In this document: positions 49,543 to 51,344 of the stretch, in pieces | Layout: every line of letters starts with the position of its first letter | How positions within the stretch are numbered: the first letter of the stretch is position 1 | Assembly: GCA_964518835.1 (NCBI GenBank) | Contig: CAZFKU010000005.1 | Span: 1 to 51,344 of the forward strand | Direction: 5' to 3' | Length of the DNA stretch: 51,344 bases | Origin: AB-629-J13 sp964518835 | Lineage (GTDB): Bacteria; Fidelibacterota; Marinisomatia; Marinisomatales; AB-629-J13 | The notes under the pieces: generated by a model | What the model was told of the DNA's origin: nothing | What the model saw: only the letters and a program-made list of their open reading frames with translations | The model's database searches: none | Made by a program: the position numbers and the translations under genes

Positions 49543-50118
49543 ATGAGCGATACCAAGACAAAAATCACTGACCCCAGCCGAATTTTAACCGTGGCAAATA
49601 TGATTAGTTTATTACGGGCTTTTTTAGCGTTGCCAATCATTTACACCTTACAGTATTCTGATTGGAGATTATGGACTTTTATCCTAATTCTCATTGCTGT
49701 GATTTCCGACATGCTGGATGGATTTTTTGCCAGAAGAGCACATGAAGTGACCCATTTCGGAAAATGGATGGATCCCATAGCAGATTTTATATGTCTCACA
49801 ACCGTAACGTATTATTTAGTCCTGAATAATATGTTTCCTATGTGGTTTTTTTCTGTTTATGTATTTCGATATGTATCTATTGCGATTTTAGCTATTTATT
49901 TAATCAATCATTCCGGTTTTGTAATTAGCGCAAATTGGTACGGCAAATGGGCGAGTGGCATTACTGTGCTAACCACTGCTCTTCATATTTTTACTTTCCC
50001 ATTTCTTGATTGGGTTCGGATTCTTTCCTTATATACCGCTTTCTTTTTATTGCTTATCAGTTGGATGATTTATTTGAAATCCATTATTATTAATTTGAAA
50101 TCCATTGCTAAAAAATGA
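49543..50118 (+). CDS. pgsA: CDP-alcohol phosphatidyltransferase (phosphatidylglycerophosphate synthase-like)
   Basis: Inner-membrane enzyme of phospholipid synthesis, most likely CDP-diacylglycerol to phosphatidylglycerophosphate. It has 191 residues and about five membrane helices. The family motif D-x2-D-G-x2-A-R-x8-G-x3-D-x3-D is complete (Asp56, Asp59, Gly60, Ala63, Arg64, Gly73, Asp77, Asp81). The N-terminal LTVANMISLLRAFLALPII is typical of PgsA. The exact alcohol acceptor is inferred. Its stop overlaps the ftsY start (ATGA). Confidence 0.88.
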   Translation: MSDTKTKITDPSRILTVANMISLLRAFLALPIIYTLQYSDWRLWTFILILIAVISDMLDGFFARRAHEVTHFGKWMDPIADFICLTTVTYYLVLNNMFPMWFFSVYVFRYVSIAILAIYLINHSGFVISANWYGKWASGITVLTTALHIFTFPFLDWVRILSLYTAFFLLLISWMIYLKSIIINLKSIAKK

Positions 50119-50996
50119 AATTTTCAAAGTTATTTAGTGCTCTGTCAAAAACTCGAAATTCCATTAAATCAGCTTTGGGTAATATGTTGGTTAAGCAGGT
50201 TTCTAAAAGTACGTTGGAGGAGGTGGAATCCCAACTAATAACAGCTGATTTGGGAGTCCAGACCGTGGATGAAATCATGTCCATTTTCAAAAATGAAAAA
50301 CAAGAAAACTTTCTTATATCACTGAAGAATTATTTATTATCGGCTTTGAAACACTCTGGTGATTTCCTTTCAACAAATGAATTACCAGCGGTTATTCTTG
50401 TGGTTGGTGTAAATGGAACGGGAAAAACCACCACATCCGCAAAACTGGCGCATTATTATTCAAAATCCGGTCATAATCCAATGCTGGTTGCTGCAGATAC
50501 GTACCGGGCTGCAGCGATTGAACAATTACGATTATGGTCAAATAGATTGAATATTCGTTTTATCGCCAATGAGAAAACCCGGGATCCGTCTGCAGTACTT
50601 TTTGACGGTTTAGTTTCCGCAGAATCATCCGGTTCTGATATTGTCATTGTGGATACGGCGGGAAGACTCCACACTCATACAGATTTGATGGGAGAATTGG
50701 GTAAAATGGAACGGATTGTGAAAACTAAATTTCCTTCTTTTATACTCCGTTCCTTATTAACCGTTGATGCAACCTTAGGCCAAAATTCACTCCAACAGGC
50801 TAAGGAATTCCAACAACATATCCAGATTGACGGTGCTGTCTTAACCAAAATGGATGGCACTGCCAGGGGAGGAATTGTTTTTCCACTGTGTCAGCAAACC
50901 GGAGTTCCTGTCCATTTTATGGGGATTGGAGAAGATTTAGATAATTTAATTCCATTCAACACAGAAGAATATGTTGCATCATTGATAGAAGGTTAA
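50115..50996 (+). CDS. ftsY: Signal recognition particle receptor FtsY
   Basis: SRP-family GTPase that docks ribosome-SRP complexes at the inner membrane. It has 293 residues, the NG core without the acidic A domain. The N domain covers about 1-85. G1 is GVNGTGKTT (98-106). AADTYRAAAIEQL (126-138), DTAGR (180-184) and TKMDGTARGG (244-253) follow. The final GIGEDLDNLIPFNTEEYVASL is FtsY-like. FlhF is a paralogue of this family, but the close match to FtsY motifs, the length and the housekeeping neighbours argue against FlhF. Confidence 0.96.
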   Translation: MKFSKLFSALSKTRNSIKSALGNMLVKQVSKSTLEEVESQLITADLGVQTVDEIMSIFKNEKQENFLISLKNYLLSALKHSGDFLSTNELPAVILVVGVNGTGKTTTSAKLAHYYSKSGHNPMLVAADTYRAAAIEQLRLWSNRLNIRFIANEKTRDPSAVLFDGLVSAESSGSDIVIVDTAGRLHTHTDLMGELGKMERIVKTKFPSFILRSLLTVDATLGQNSLQQAKEFQQHIQIDGAVLTKMDGTARGGIVFPLCQQTGVPVHFMGIGEDLDNLIPFNTEEYVASLIEG

Positions 50997-51012
50997 TGTA
51001 TAACATTAAATT

Positions 51013-51344
51013 ATGAAAGATAACATAAATAATATTAACATAATCAGCTTAGGGTGTGCTAAGAATTTAGTGGATTCTGAAATTATGACGGGTGGATTTA
51101 TAAAGTCCGGATTGAATGTAGTTGACAACCCGGAAAAATCAGATGCAATCCTAGTAAATACCTGCGGATTTCTGGATATTGCAAGAGAAGAATCAGTGAA
51201 TACAATTCTTGAAGCTGCTGAACTCACAAAAGAAAATGACAAAAAATTGATCGTCATGGGGTGTTTATCTGAACGTTATTCATCCGAATTAAAGAAAGAA
51301 ATTCCAGAAGTGGACAGATTTTTTGGAACCAATGACCACAACCA
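51013..51344 (+). CDS. rimO: Ribosomal protein S12 methylthiotransferase RimO, N-terminal part
   Basis: Radical-SAM enzyme that methylthiolates an aspartate of ribosomal protein S12. The frame opens at the ATG at 51013 and runs off the right edge (110 codons visible). NIISLGCAKNLVDSEIMTGG is the RimO form of the MTTase N-terminal domain. The three cysteines that hold the auxiliary iron-sulfur cluster are visible (Cys15, Cys51 in VNTCGF, Cys85 in VMGCLSERY). The radical-SAM CxxxCxxC lies beyond the window. It starts 16 bases after ftsY. Confidence 0.93.
   Translation, partial: MKDNINNINIISLGCAKNLVDSEIMTGGFIKSGLNVVDNPEKSDAILVNTCGFLDIAREESVNTILEAAELTKENDKKLIVMGCLSERYSSELKKEIPEVDRFFGTNDHN

Noticed and set aside
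50115..50996. The SRP-type GTPase as the missing FlhF
   Set aside because: Motifs, length and housekeeping neighbours fit FtsY; it lies 26 kb from flhG.
1..51344. Search by eye for tRNA genes, CRISPR repeats, insertion sequences and phage genes
   Set aside because: None seen; spacing between genes leaves almost no room for them.

Overview
The window is one long, tightly packed stretch of an AT-rich Gram-negative genome, dominated by an almost complete flagellar regulon (about 1-40300) and followed by a housekeeping and envelope block (about 40400-51344). The organism has an outer membrane: there are P- and L-ring genes, a Kdo transferase (waaA/kdtA) and a family-9 heptosyltransferase. The sigma-54 enhancer-binding regulator, the FliW-CsrA pair, a rod-binding FlgJ without muramidase and the general gene style suggest a deep-branching bacterium, perhaps of the FCB superphylum (Marinimicrobia- or Calditrichota-like). 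This placement is inference; no rRNA is present. No tRNA, rRNA, CRISPR, insertion sequence or phage gene was seen.

Layout. (1) 2-2123: late genes fliD (5' cut by the window), flaG, a FliT/FlgN-like helical protein, and a FlgM-like anti-sigma factor with a duplicated C-terminal motif and its own candidate sigma-28 promoter. (2) 2196-5974: regulators, namely a soluble histidine kinase on the minus strand, then a small acidic CxCG protein, a receiver-coiled-coil protein and an NtrC-type sigma-54 activator on the plus strand. A 22-bp perfect palindrome lies in the divergent gap. (3) 6186-24722: a sigma-54 promoter followed by flgB, flgC, an unknown gene, fliE-F-G-H-I-J, a MotE-like gene, fliK, flgD, a flagellar operon protein gene, flgE, fliM-N-O-P-Q-R, flhB and flhA. 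Most junctions overlap or are a few bases apart. (4) 24877-29437: flhG (with no flhF), a small membrane protein, sigma-28 (fliA), two small unknown proteins, a PAS histidine kinase and a GAF protein that ends in a broken kinase domain. (5) 29438-29764: a non-coding region rich in inverted repeats, ending in a second sigma-54 promoter. (6) 29765-37664: flgF-G-A-H-I-J, a FlgN-like gene, flgK, flgL, fliW and csrA. The csrA start codon sits in a perfect hairpin with GGA in its loop. (7) 37690-40311: a large modular protein (two sulfotransferase-like domains, a GT2 glycosyltransferase and TPRs), a candidate flagellin-modifying enzyme.

(8) 40430-51344: a histidine ammonia-lyase-like gene, guaB, rpsT (minus strand), a Crp/Fnr regulator, then a mostly coupled run of a MeaB GTPase, tatC, a polyprenyl diphosphate synthase, a GT9 heptosyltransferase, waaA, a CDP-alcohol phosphatidyltransferase, ftsY and the start of rimO.

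How it fits together: kinase(s) and the NtrC-type protein would switch on sigma-54 promoters at flgB and flgF. These produce the basal body, export gate, hook and sigma-28. FlgM holds sigma-28 until the hook is finished. FliW and CsrA tie translation to flagellin level, and csrA seems to repress itself. Flagellin, motAB, fliL, fliS, flhF and chemotaxis genes are not in the window.
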